Position numbers and translations under genes: made by a program
Notes under the pieces: generated by a model
Database searches by the model: none
The model's input: the letters and a program-made list of their open reading frames with translations, nothing else
Told to the model about the DNA's origin: nothing
In this document: one piece after another, positions 41,875 to 50,171 of the stretch
How the letters are laid out: each line of letters opens with the position of its first letter
Position numbering within the stretch: position 1 is the first letter of the stretch
From: Phycisphaerales bacterium
GTDB taxonomy: Bacteria; Planctomycetota; Phycisphaerae; Tepidisphaerales; Tepidisphaeraceae
DNA: 64,000 bases
Assembly: GCA_020853095.1 (NCBI GenBank)
Contig: JADYZN010000055.1
Span: 62,001 to 126,000 of the forward strand
Reading direction: 5' to 3'

Positions 41875-42819
41875 ATGGGAAACGTGAACGACAACACGAT
41901 GGTGATGAAGGTTGACGACATCCTGTCCGAGACCCTCAAGCCGCAGAGCAAGGCCTGCCTGATCGTCGTCGCGGGGCGGATGGTCGGTCAAATCCTGACG
42001 TTGCGGAAAAACAAGCTGATTCTCGGCCGCGGAGTCGATTGCGACTTGATGATCGAAGACCCCGGCATCTCGCGAAGGCACGCCCGGCTGGTCTGCACAT
42101 CAGATGGGGCGGTGCAGATCATCGACCTCGATTCGACCAACGGAACTTTCGTCAACGGCCGGCGCATCCAGGCCCAGAGCCTTTCCGATGGCGACAAGAT
42201 TCAGCTCGGCCCGGGCACGATTTTCAAATTTTCCTATCAGGACCAGATCGACCAGCAGTTTCAGCGCCGGCTGTATCAAAACGCCACGCAGGATGGCCTG
42301 ACCCAACTGTACAACCGCAAGTATTTTCTGGATCGGCTGAACACGGATTTCACCCACGCCATCCGCCACGGCCGGCCGCTGAGCGCCGCCCTGATCGACG
42401 TGGATTACTTCAAATCCATCAACGACACCCACGGCCATCTCGTCGGGGATGAGGTGTTGCGCAAACTGGCCGGCGTGCTGCTGGAGGCGACCCGCGATGA
42501 GGACCTGGTCGCCCGGTGGGGGGGTGAGGAATTCGCCATCATCTACCGTGACGCCGATCGCGCCCGCGCCACCATCTGTGGCGAGCGCGTCCGCCGAATG
42601 GTGGAAAAATCCCGCTTTTGCACACCGGAGAAGACCCTGCCGGTCACCGTCTCCATCGGCATCGCGACGCTGGATGGAAATAATCTGCTAGACGCCGAAC
42701 AGCTCATGCGTTCGGCCGATGAATACCTGTATCAGGCCAAGCGCAACGGCCGCAATCGCGTCGAAACCGCCTTGACCCATCGCCCGCCGCCTGCCCGAAC
42801 CCTGTCCGCCGGGGCCTGA
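41875..42819 (+). CDS. FHA-GGDEF diguanylate cyclase
   Basis: 314 residues. An FHA domain (about 28-115) has GR at 51-52, the phosphopeptide-binding SRRHARL, and DLDSTNGTFVNG. A GGDEF domain (about 140-300) has NDTHGHLVGDEVLR and active site GGEEF at 216-220. Upstream by five residues is RDED at 207-210, the RxxD inhibitory site. It should make cyclic di-GMP, be switched by binding a phosphothreonine partner, and be inhibited by its product. A Ser/Thr kinase, such as the one at 26.2 kb, would be needed to make the FHA ligand. AGGAAG precedes ATG 41875. No membrane span is present. Confidence 0.94.
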   Translation: MGNVNDNTMVMKVDDILSETLKPQSKACLIVVAGRMVGQILTLRKNKLILGRGVDCDLMIEDPGISRRHARLVCTSDGAVQIIDLDSTNGTFVNGRRIQAQSLSDGDKIQLGPGTIFKFSYQDQIDQQFQRRLYQNATQDGLTQLYNRKYFLDRLNTDFTHAIRHGRPLSAALIDVDYFKSINDTHGHLVGDEVLRKLAGVLLEATRDEDLVARWGGEEFAIIYRDADRARATICGERVRRMVEKSRFCTPEKTLPVTVSIGIATLDGNNLLDAEQLMRSADEYLYQAKRNGRNRVETALTHRPPPARTLSAGA

Positions 42820-42831
42820 TGGGGGATGGTT

Positions 42832-43668
42832 TTAGGGGTGGTTCTGGATTTCCCTTAACAATTCCGCGTGTGCCGCTGGGCCGGCCGCCAGAAAGGGGAC
42901 TTTCGCCCCCGTGTAATTGCGCAGGTCAAACGGGAAAATCGCCCGTCCGCCCAAATCCGTAAACAACCCACCCGCCTCCAGCACCACCGCCGCCGGCGCG
43001 GCCGCATCCCACAATTTGCCGTTGACCGTCACCGCCCCATGCGCCACCCCGGCGGCCACCGACACCGCCTCCAGCGCCGCCGATCCCAGGATGCGCATCT
43101 TCCATCGCGTCTGACCGATCCATCGCACCGCCCATCCGGGGGTGTGGCCGTTTTTGTCCAGCACGTTGCTGGTGAACAGGACGATCGAGCTGTCCGCCAG
43201 CGGCTGGCGGTGGGCCGTCAATCGCCGGTTGCCCAGCCACGCCCCCTCGCCTCGCGCTGAGGCGTACATCTCGTCGCGGGTCACGTCGTACACCACCCCA
43301 AGGACCGGGTTGCCCTGATCCAGCAGCCCGATGCAGACCGCGAACATGCCCAGCCCGCCGATGAAATTGTTGGTTCCGTCGATCGGGTCGATGACCCAGT
43401 TTCTTCCCATCGGATCGGGACACTCGAACGTGATCGATTCCCCCGTGTCGCTCTCCTCGCCAACGATCCCATCCTCGGCAAATCGCTTGCGCAATCCGGC
43501 CGCGATAAACCGCTGGCTGGCGCGATCCGCCTCCGTCACCGCCTCCTGCGATGCGGCCGCGTTCGTCTTGGTCAGACGTTCCACCTTCCCGTATTTTTCA
43601 CGGACGATTTTCCCCGCGCCCCGCGCCAGTTCCACCGCGTATTGCAGATCGTATGCCAGACTCATCAT
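42832..43668 (-). CDS. Inositol monophosphatase family protein
   Basis: 278 residues. Lithium-sensitive phosphatase fold with the metal-binding motifs GEESDTGE, WVIDPIDGTNNFIGG and WDAAAPAAVVLEAGG. The family includes inositol-1-phosphatase, fructose-1,6-bisphosphatase and histidinol phosphatase; the sequence does not decide between them. It converges with the GGDEF gene, whose stop is 12 bases away. Start codons ATG 43668 and ATG 43665 lie next to each other. The GT4 gene is upstream on the same strand by 45 bases. Confidence 0.9.
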   Translation of the reverse strand: MMSLAYDLQYAVELARGAGKIVREKYGKVERLTKTNAAASQEAVTEADRASQRFIAAGLRKRFAEDGIVGEESDTGESITFECPDPMGRNWVIDPIDGTNNFIGGLGMFAVCIGLLDQGNPVLGVVYDVTRDEMYASARGEGAWLGNRRLTAHRQPLADSSIVLFTSNVLDKNGHTPGWAVRWIGQTRWKMRILGSAALEAVSVAAGVAHGAVTVNGKLWDAAAPAAVVLEAGGLFTDLGGRAIFPFDLRNYTGAKVPFLAAGPAAHAELLREIQNHP

Positions 43669-43713
43669 CGCACAGTACGCCCCTCATCAGGCAGGGGCAA
43701 GCCCCGCGGACGA

Positions 43714-45108
43714 TCATTTGCCGTTCATCGCCGTCTGCGCCAGCTCATACACCTCGACGCATCGCCGCGCCGAATCCGACCAGCTCAGCCTTCGGACCTC
43801 GAAAGACCCGTGTTGTCGCAGCGTGCTGGCCAGCGGCGGGTGTCGAAGGACCGCGATGATCTTGTTGGCCATCTCGTTGATGTCCCAGAAATCGACCTTC
43901 AGGGCGTGGGTCAGGATTTCCGACACCCCCGACTGCTTGGAGATGATCACCGGCACGTCGTTGCTCATCGCCTCCAGCGGCGCGATCCCGAACGGCTCGG
44001 AGACCGATGGCATGACGTACAAATCCGCCATCTTGAAGACCCGGTCCACGTCCCCGCCCCGCAAAAATCCGGTGAACAGCACCTTTTGACCGATCCCCAT
44101 CGCCGCGGCCATCTCGATGGTCCGGCGGATCATGTCCCCCGAGCCGGCCATGACGAACTTGACGTTGTCCATCACCTCCAGAACCTTCTTCGCGGCCGCC
44201 AGAAAATACTCCGGCCCCTTCTGCATCGTGATCCGCCCCAGAAACAGCACGATCTTCTCATCCTTGTGGATCGAATACTTCTCATCCTCCTCCGGATGGG
44301 AGCCGTTGCCGTTGCTCTGGATGGCGTTGTACACCACCTCGACCTTGTCGGGGTCGATTCCATAATGGTGGGTGATCAACGCCTTGGTCAGATGGCTGAC
44401 GGCGATCACCTTCATCGCCCCGTGCATTCCCCGTCGCTCGATGTCGTAGATCCGCTGGTCGATGTGAACGCCCGAACGGTCGAATTCGGTTGAATGAACG
44501 TGTACCACCAGCGGCACGCCCTTGATCCCCGCCACCGCCAGCCCGGCCGGAAAGGTCATCCAGTCGTGCGCGTGAACCACGTCGAAGGTTTCGTTGCGGG
44601 CGATCTCCCCGGCCAGCGCCGCATAGCGCTGAATCTCGGAAAACATGTCCCCGCCATAATTGCTTCCCGCCGCGGGTGTGCCGGCGATCCCCGGCGTCGA
44701 TGGGGCCGACTTTGCTCCACCGGGCGCGGCCATCGGCTGCTGCTGATCGGGCGGCACGACCGTCGCCTGCCGGATGGTCTGATGCTCGGCCACCGTTCGC
44801 GCCGGCGGCGTGACCGGAGCGGCCCCCGGCCGGCGGTATGGATCGGTCATCTGCGAGGGGATCGTCCGAAACGTCACCCTCTCAAATTCATCGAGCCGAA
44901 ATTCGGTGCTCGGCGACTCCAGCGGCGATCCGGGTCTGGGGCTGACCAGCTTCACGTGGGTGGAGAAGGGGGTGCTGACCGGCCTTGGCAACACGAACAG
45001 GATGTCCGTGCCGATGCCGCTCATCGCCTTGGTCAATCCATAGCACGCGGTCCCCAGCCCGCCGCTGATGAAAGGAGGAAATTCCCACCCCAGCATGAAA
45101 ACGCGCAT
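43714..45108 (-). CDS. GT4/GT5-like glycosyltransferase
   Basis: 464 residues. The N-terminal domain begins MRVFMLGWEFPPFISGGLG, as in glycogen-synthase-like enzymes. VVHAHDWMTFPAGL is the usual acceptor-side segment. The C-terminal domain has FLGRITMQKGPEYFL and the E-x7-E motif in PSVSEPFGIAPLEAMS, so it should be active as a retaining transferase. A Pro/Ala/Gln-rich, apparently disordered insertion of about 60 residues lies at 90-150 (for example PPDQQQPMAAPGG) between two strands of the first domain. The donor and product are unknown; starch-like or surface glucan synthesis are possible. Confidence 0.9.
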   Translation of the reverse strand: MRVFMLGWEFPPFISGGLGTACYGLTKAMSGIGTDILFVLPRPVSTPFSTHVKLVSPRPGSPLESPSTEFRLDEFERVTFRTIPSQMTDPYRRPGAAPVTPPARTVAEHQTIRQATVVPPDQQQPMAAPGGAKSAPSTPGIAGTPAAGSNYGGDMFSEIQRYAALAGEIARNETFDVVHAHDWMTFPAGLAVAGIKGVPLVVHVHSTEFDRSGVHIDQRIYDIERRGMHGAMKVIAVSHLTKALITHHYGIDPDKVEVVYNAIQSNGNGSHPEEDEKYSIHKDEKIVLFLGRITMQKGPEYFLAAAKKVLEVMDNVKFVMAGSGDMIRRTIEMAAAMGIGQKVLFTGFLRGGDVDRVFKMADLYVMPSVSEPFGIAPLEAMSNDVPVIISKQSGVSEILTHALKVDFWDINEMANKIIAVLRHPPLASTLRQHGSFEVRRLSWSDSARRCVEVYELAQTAMNGK

Positions 45109-45358
45109 GACCCCAACCGCTCTTTCTTTCTGTACGCCAACTCATCCGCCATTACCCGCGCGCCCGATGGACCTTCCTCCGGCCGGTCCACTGGATTTTC
45201 GCGGCGGCGACACCGTTCAATACACCATCGGCGCTGTGCGCCAAACCAATTTATGACCATCAATCCGGGAAAGCAACGTTCGGACCACCGCACGACCATT
45301 TCAGCCGAATTCAACCCACCTTAAAAGTTTCCCATCCGGCCTGTCAATGGAGAATCCC

Positions 45359-46753
45359 TCATTCCAGATAAACCGATTCCCCCGCGACAATCCGTCGCGG
45401 CAATGTCCGTCCGGCCAACCGATCGGCCCGAACCGCGAACGAGGGTGAAATCTCCACCATCGCCCCCTCCTGCACCTCCACCCCCGCCTCTTTCAACCAG
45501 CGAATCGCCCGCAAGACCTGGTCTCGCCGGCTGGTGTGGGGTGAATCGTTCCCATCGGCGTTTTTGACCGGAGAAAACTCCTCAGACCGCTCGGTGGTGT
45601 AGACCATCGGGTTGTTCGCCAGCGGGATCGCATCGAAAACGAACTGCTCCAGTTTGATCGCGTTGGGCTTGTCCGGCTTGATGGTCCTCCCCTCCTGATC
45701 CACGTAGGGAACCTTCTTTTCGGCACGATGCCATGGCAGGTTCAACCTTCCCCCCTCATTGAGCCGTTCGATAAATCCCACCTTCAGGGCATGAATCGCG
45801 ATCGAGCCGGCGTTGAATCGCAGTTTCCCCTGTTCATCGGTCTGCTTCGCCAACGACTCGGGCAGATCCGAATACTCGATCACCTGCAACACCCCGTCGG
45901 CGAGGACGAAATTCCCCACTTTTTCCAGCGCATCGGCCTTGGGGATCGTCTTGGAAGACATCTCCGACCCCACCAGATCGTGCAATCCCAGAAACAGCGG
46001 GTCGATGCACTGAACCATCGGGTTGTCCACCTGGAAATAGGACAACTGTTCGATTCCCCGGCGTTTCATGTCCGCCAGCGCCCCGCTTCGGGCCAGCGCC
46101 CCCAATGAGCCCCCATGCCCATCGGGGCTTAACGCCAGCGAAGATTCCTCCGCCAGCAGCATCTGACCATCCGCTGCGAAGGCGGGCATCATCCCCTGCT
46201 GAAAAAAGAAGATCGCCGAGCTGTCATAGCCGAAATGCCCATGTTTTTGAAAAAACGCGCGGGTCGGCCCATCGTTGATGTCACTGGTCATGATGTACCA
46301 GGGGATGGTTTTGCCCACCAGTTGCGACCAGGCGGCCAGTTGTTCGGCGAAAACCTGAAACAACGGCTTGTTCCGGATCGGCGTCACCGGAAATTCCCCC
46401 TTGGGCCCATCATATCCCAGCCTCGTCCCCTGCCCGCCGGCCACCAGAAACGCCCCCACCTTTCCCCCCCGCAGCAACTCCATGCCGCGCTGTTCGGCCT
46501 GCCGATACAAGGCCCGATCCTCCGGCTTGGGGTCGCGCGGATAGGCCCTGGCCGGTTGAATCTCCCTGGGCAACTCCAACTTCGGCTTGGTCTTCACCTG
46601 GGTTTGGACCAGTTGGGCGATGGAAGTCAGGTCCAGCAACTGCAATTGCCGGCCCAGCCGACCCCGGCCGGCCTCATCCAGCCGATCCCAGAACCGCAAT
46701 GCCGACCCCTGCCCGATGGATTGAAGTTTGTCCCGAATCGCCTTGATCTCCAT
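45359..46753 (-). CDS. UDP-sugar pyrophosphorylase of the eukaryotic UAP/UDPGP type
   Basis: 464 residues. The nucleotide-binding loop is FLVAGGQGTRLGYDGPKG, followed by the strands PWYIMTSDIND and YFQVDNPMVQCIDP, which contains the uridine and metal site. SSKTIPKADALEKVG and LRFNAGSIAIH match UDP-N-acetylglucosamine pyrophosphorylase of eukaryotes (UAP1). The enzyme would make UDP-GlcNAc or UDP-GalNAc, or UDP-glucose, from UTP and the sugar 1-phosphate. Most bacteria use GlmU for UDP-GlcNAc, so this homologue may serve a separate glycan route. The 250 bases between it and the GT4 gene hold no gene I can support. Confidence 0.88.
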   Translation of the reverse strand: MEIKAIRDKLQSIGQGSALRFWDRLDEAGRGRLGRQLQLLDLTSIAQLVQTQVKTKPKLELPREIQPARAYPRDPKPEDRALYRQAEQRGMELLRGGKVGAFLVAGGQGTRLGYDGPKGEFPVTPIRNKPLFQVFAEQLAAWSQLVGKTIPWYIMTSDINDGPTRAFFQKHGHFGYDSSAIFFFQQGMMPAFAADGQMLLAEESSLALSPDGHGGSLGALARSGALADMKRRGIEQLSYFQVDNPMVQCIDPLFLGLHDLVGSEMSSKTIPKADALEKVGNFVLADGVLQVIEYSDLPESLAKQTDEQGKLRFNAGSIAIHALKVGFIERLNEGGRLNLPWHRAEKKVPYVDQEGRTIKPDKPNAIKLEQFVFDAIPLANNPMVYTTERSEEFSPVKNADGNDSPHTSRRDQVLRAIRWLKEAGVEVQEGAMVEISPSFAVRADRLAGRTLPRRIVAGESVYLE

Positions 46754-46924
46754 GGCTTAAATCCTAAACGCCCGTCAACCGTGATGCCACCCCCACCCCT
46801 GGCCCCACTTCCGACAACTCAAAAGGTGATTTTCACCCTTCCAGAGGTATTTGGAGAGTCGAAATATGGTTTTTGGTTTGTTGAAGCGGGTATTTTCAGG
46901 GTATGCGGGGCAATGCCCGGGGCA

Positions 46925-49522
46925 TCAGGGATGGGCAAGCCCTTCGATGGCCTTGTCGATTTCGCTCATTTGCGGACCTTTTGGCATGACAAACGCGCAC
47001 TTCCCACCGGAACGATTGGCCCACAATTCCCCCAGCCGGCGTTTTTCGCGGCTGTCATCATCGCTCCATCGGTCGGCGCCCTTGTATTCCACCACCAGCC
47101 ATTTGCCCCGGCCAATCTCGGCCAGAAAATCGGGATAGAAGCGGTCGGTGGAGGTTTGCAGCCAGAATGAATGATTCGGCCGGCGGTCAATGTTGCGCAT
47201 CCATCGCCTCACCTTCGAGTGGCTGTCGATGTGGACGGCACAGTCAAATTCCTCCCCGTCGTTTTTCAGCTCGCCCACGCGCCCGATGTGTCGGGTAAAA
47301 CGATATCCTCCCTCGTAAAACCAGTTGGGAGAGTAACAGTCCGGGTCGATGTTCATGGTTCGCTCGACCGACGTCTGGACCTGCGCATCGGAAGCGAAGA
47401 GAAATCGCTCATAGGACTCTTTGCGTTTGGCGTTGCGATGCTCGCCGATGCGGTTCACGATTGATTCGGCCAGACGAAATTTCTCCGCCGCGATGCGGTC
47501 GATCGTCCAGTGCCGTTCCCGCATGATGTTTTCAATCGAGGCCAGCACAAAAGACCGAAGCGAGCTGGGCGTCACGTCCAACTGCCGTACGCGCGGCATC
47601 ATCCATCCGGTCACCATCGGCGGCGTCCAGCCCGGTTCGTTTGTAAAAAGTGACAAGTCGCGATGCAGCGTCTCGACAAAATTGCTCATCTCGACCTTGC
47701 CCGATGCCGTCACGTCGATCTCGCCGGTCTGGCCGCGCGGGCCGGCGCTGGGAAAGATCGTTTCATTCAAGGATGGATCGCACTCCGCCAGTTCCCAGGG
47801 CACTTCCAGCAGGTGCGTCTCCTCAAACAGCGACCAGCCCTCATCGGTCTTGATCGACAACCCGGGGATGCGCAGGGGGGAACGGTCCACGCCCGTTGCC
47901 GCCGGCGCGACGCGCGGCCCCAGGGCGCTCACGATCGCCTGTTGATCCATCAGGGTGTCGCCAATGCCCGCGATGGCTTGGGCTTCCTGGTCCGTCACCT
48001 CGCCGGTGACGACGATTTCGCTGGTTGATTCATCAAACCTCACCCGCGACACGAGATTCACCGGCAGCGCCGTCATGCGCGGCCGGGTTGTCAACACGAT
48101 GCGCTGGGTGTCGAACAACGATGGCGGCGGGGCGGTGTCCTCGATCACCAGATCGCCTGCCTCCAATTTCTGGAACCCCGCGCTCTGGACCAGCGCATCG
48201 CGCAGGTTCCTGGCCGTCTCGATCAGGCTGCCGGAGGTGGCGAAGGCGTATGCGGCGTTGAGCGCATCGTGTTGTTTGCGCTTCGCGCCGGGCAGGCGCA
48301 AAATTCGCCCCAGCACCTGCTCCACCGCGCGCGGCGTGCTGACGTCGCTGACGCTGCACAGCACGTAGGCGAAGGGGCAATCCCATCCTTCCACCAGCGC
48401 CTTGACCGTCACGATGCAGGTGATCGGACAGGTTTCATCCGCCACGTCCACGCCGTCCAGCCCGCGGTTTTTGCCGGTGTGGATCGCGATTTGCGCTTCG
48501 GGGACCTGAAAATCGTCGATCAGTGCCTGCTTGAGCTTCTGGACGTTCAGATCATCCCCCTCCACCGACTGTGCCTGAAAAAGAATGATCGGGCGGATGT
48601 ATTCGCCTGTGTTGGCCCGTTCTTTCACGGCCTGTTCCTGGAGTTGCCTTCGCGTGTCCAGCGCATCCCGCACCACCAGCCGCCAGTCGGCCTCGGTTCG
48701 CAGGCGGATCGGCAGCTTGATCATCTCCTCGGCCTTCAATTCCGCCGCCGACACGTGGGTGAGGATGTTGCTGGCGAACAAACCTTTGGCGGGGTTGTGT
48801 TCGCGCTGCGGCGTGGCGGTCAGCTCCACGATGGCCGAGGGGCGGAATCGCACCAGCGTGTCGAAGCTCAATTCCGTCCGGGCGTTGTGCGCCTCATCCA
48901 TGATCACCAGCGGGCGGTGCATGTTCAGGACGTTGGCCAGGGAATGCGTGACCACGCCGCTGTCGTCGGTGAACCGATCCCGCGCCCCGGTTGACTCGAA
49001 ATGATGCTGCAACGCCCCGTTGACCTCATAGACCTTGCGTCCCTCGGTGTTGTCCACCCGCAACGCCTGAAACGTGGTGGCGATGATGCACGCGGCCCCG
49101 GTCAAATCCGCCCGCGTCACCGACAGCGCCTCGCCCAACTCCATCACCTTCACGTTCCCGGCGAACTTCTCATCCAACACGCGCCGATACCAATGGTCAC
49201 GATTCCGCAGCGCCTTGAGCGTCTGGCCGACGATCGCATTGCTGGGGGCCAGCCACAGCACCGTGGGCGTGGCGGTTTGAAGGTACTTTTCCGCCACGAC
49301 ATGCACCGCGTGCGCGGCGATCGGGGTCTTGCCGCCTCCGGTGGGGACGCGCAGGCAGACGTACGGGAGGTTCTCGATTCCCGGCACGTCGAGGTAGTTC
49401 CGCCCGGTCAGGATGACAAACGCCGTCCGCGCCCCGCGGGCTTCGTTGCCGTGGGTGCGGGCGAGCTTGAAGTAATCTTCCAGCTCCGACAGGACGCGCC
49501 GTTGGTAGTCGCGCAGTTTCAA
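46925..49522 (-). CDS. Type III restriction enzyme, helicase-nuclease subunit (Res)
   Basis: 865 residues. The superfamily 2 helicase core has Walker A RVPTGGGKT at about 58-66 and the DEAH box IMDEAHNART, followed by ELTATPQREH. The second RecA-like domain has ALVEGWDCPFAYVLC and VEQVLGRILRLP. The nuclease is near the C-terminus: FYPDFLAEI and WLVVEYKG supply the PD-(D/E)xK residues. It cuts DNA when two unmethylated sites are met. The only usable start is TTG 49522, because a stop lies in frame just upstream and the product begins at the conserved KLRDYQ. It is last in the mod-brnT-antitoxin-res operon, 12 bases after the antitoxin. Confidence 0.92.
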   Translation of the reverse strand: MKLRDYQRRVLSELEDYFKLARTHGNEARGARTAFVILTGRNYLDVPGIENLPYVCLRVPTGGGKTPIAAHAVHVVAEKYLQTATPTVLWLAPSNAIVGQTLKALRNRDHWYRRVLDEKFAGNVKVMELGEALSVTRADLTGAACIIATTFQALRVDNTEGRKVYEVNGALQHHFESTGARDRFTDDSGVVTHSLANVLNMHRPLVIMDEAHNARTELSFDTLVRFRPSAIVELTATPQREHNPAKGLFASNILTHVSAAELKAEEMIKLPIRLRTEADWRLVVRDALDTRRQLQEQAVKERANTGEYIRPIILFQAQSVEGDDLNVQKLKQALIDDFQVPEAQIAIHTGKNRGLDGVDVADETCPITCIVTVKALVEGWDCPFAYVLCSVSDVSTPRAVEQVLGRILRLPGAKRKQHDALNAAYAFATSGSLIETARNLRDALVQSAGFQKLEAGDLVIEDTAPPPSLFDTQRIVLTTRPRMTALPVNLVSRVRFDESTSEIVVTGEVTDQEAQAIAGIGDTLMDQQAIVSALGPRVAPAATGVDRSPLRIPGLSIKTDEGWSLFEETHLLEVPWELAECDPSLNETIFPSAGPRGQTGEIDVTASGKVEMSNFVETLHRDLSLFTNEPGWTPPMVTGWMMPRVRQLDVTPSSLRSFVLASIENIMRERHWTIDRIAAEKFRLAESIVNRIGEHRNAKRKESYERFLFASDAQVQTSVERTMNIDPDCYSPNWFYEGGYRFTRHIGRVGELKNDGEEFDCAVHIDSHSKVRRWMRNIDRRPNHSFWLQTSTDRFYPDFLAEIGRGKWLVVEYKGADRWSDDDSREKRRLGELWANRSGGKCAFVMPKGPQMSEIDKAIEGLAHP

Positions 49523-49534
49523 TTGCTTGCTGGC

Positions 49535-49894
49535 TCACGTGTTGACGGTCAACTCGATGGAGCGAGGGTTGGCCGAACGCTCGGAGACTTTGAGAAGCTC
49601 GACGCCGATCACCTGCCCGTCGGCGTCAAAATCGAGAATGACACCGGGCGACGCTTCATCACTCTCGGCCACGGGCCGGTTAGAAAGCCGCAACGTCAAC
49701 GTGTCGCTGGGTGCATCGTACACCACGCGTGGTCCGATGCGCGGTGAGAAGCGCAGCTTGTCCGGCGGCGGCAGGAAATCCGGCACAGTTTTCCCTAGTT
49801 CCATCGGCTCGTCCGTGTAAACCACCGGACGCTTCGCTCGCCGGCGCGGATTTGAGCTTCTCGACTCATGCTTGGTTCGGCCGTTCTTTCTCAT
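49535..49894 (-). CDS. Antitoxin-like protein with C-terminal DUF2283 domain
   Basis: 119 residues. The N-terminal 50 residues are basic, with VVYTDEPMELGKTVPDFLPPPDKL, a segment I associate with small antitoxins paired with BrnT-type toxins. The C-terminal part matches DUF2283 in pattern (VVYDAPSDTLTLRLSNRPVAES, PGVILDFDADGQVIGVELL). DUF2283 proteins are often encoded next to toxin genes. The fusion of the two is unusual. The start overlaps the brnT-like gene by 29 bases, which fits coupled synthesis of toxin and antitoxin. It is likely a cytoplasmic binding partner that neutralises the toxin and may repress the operon. Confidence 0.7.
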   Translation of the reverse strand: MRKNGRTKHESRSSNPRRRAKRPVVYTDEPMELGKTVPDFLPPPDKLRFSPRIGPRVVYDAPSDTLTLRLSNRPVAESDEASPGVILDFDADGQVIGVELLKVSERSANPRSIELTVNT

Positions 49895-50171
49895 AACGTC
49901 TTTTCCCGTCTCGCCAGTATCCCGCGCCGAAAATACGGATACGGTTGCCTCGATAGGTGAACCGCACCGTCATGACTTCCCCTTGAACCAAACCAAAGCA
50001 ATAATATCGCTGTTCTTCGGCGCTGTGCTTGACGTCTTGCACAATGAGCCTTCGGGGATCGGCAAAAGCCCGTTCGGCGTCGATGAACGCGACGCCATGC
50101 TTCAGCTGATTGGCGGCGTCTTTTGACAGATCATACTCAAAATCCGACGGTTTGTCCTCCGCATCTTCCAT
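49866..50171 (-). CDS. brnT: BrnT-family (DUF497) toxin
   Basis: 101 residues. A ribonuclease-like toxin of the RelE-related BrnT family. Conserved parts are FEYDLSKDAANQLKHGVAFIDA, the HS-x-EE segment KHSAEEQRYYCFG, TVRFTYRGNRIRIFGAG and the RRYEKE end, which carry the Arg/Lys and Glu residues needed for activity. The usual partner BrnA is replaced by the DUF2283-bearing protein that follows. ATG 50171 comes directly after the mod TAG stop with no gap. Placed between mod and res, it may punish loss of the restriction system; this is inference. Confidence 0.85.
   Translation of the reverse strand: MEDAEDKPSDFEYDLSKDAANQLKHGVAFIDAERAFADPRRLIVQDVKHSAEEQRYYCFGLVQGEVMTVRFTYRGNRIRIFGAGYWRDGKRRYEKERPNQA

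Noticed and set aside
45033-45314. Possible small gene in the 250-base gap between the GT4 and UDP-sugar genes
   Set aside because: The open frame is Arg/Trp-rich, lacks a ribosome site and shows no hydrophobic or repeat pattern.
46820-46924. Terminator hairpin after the res gene
   Set aside because: ATGCCC/GGGCAT is imperfect and short, with no T run on the res strand.
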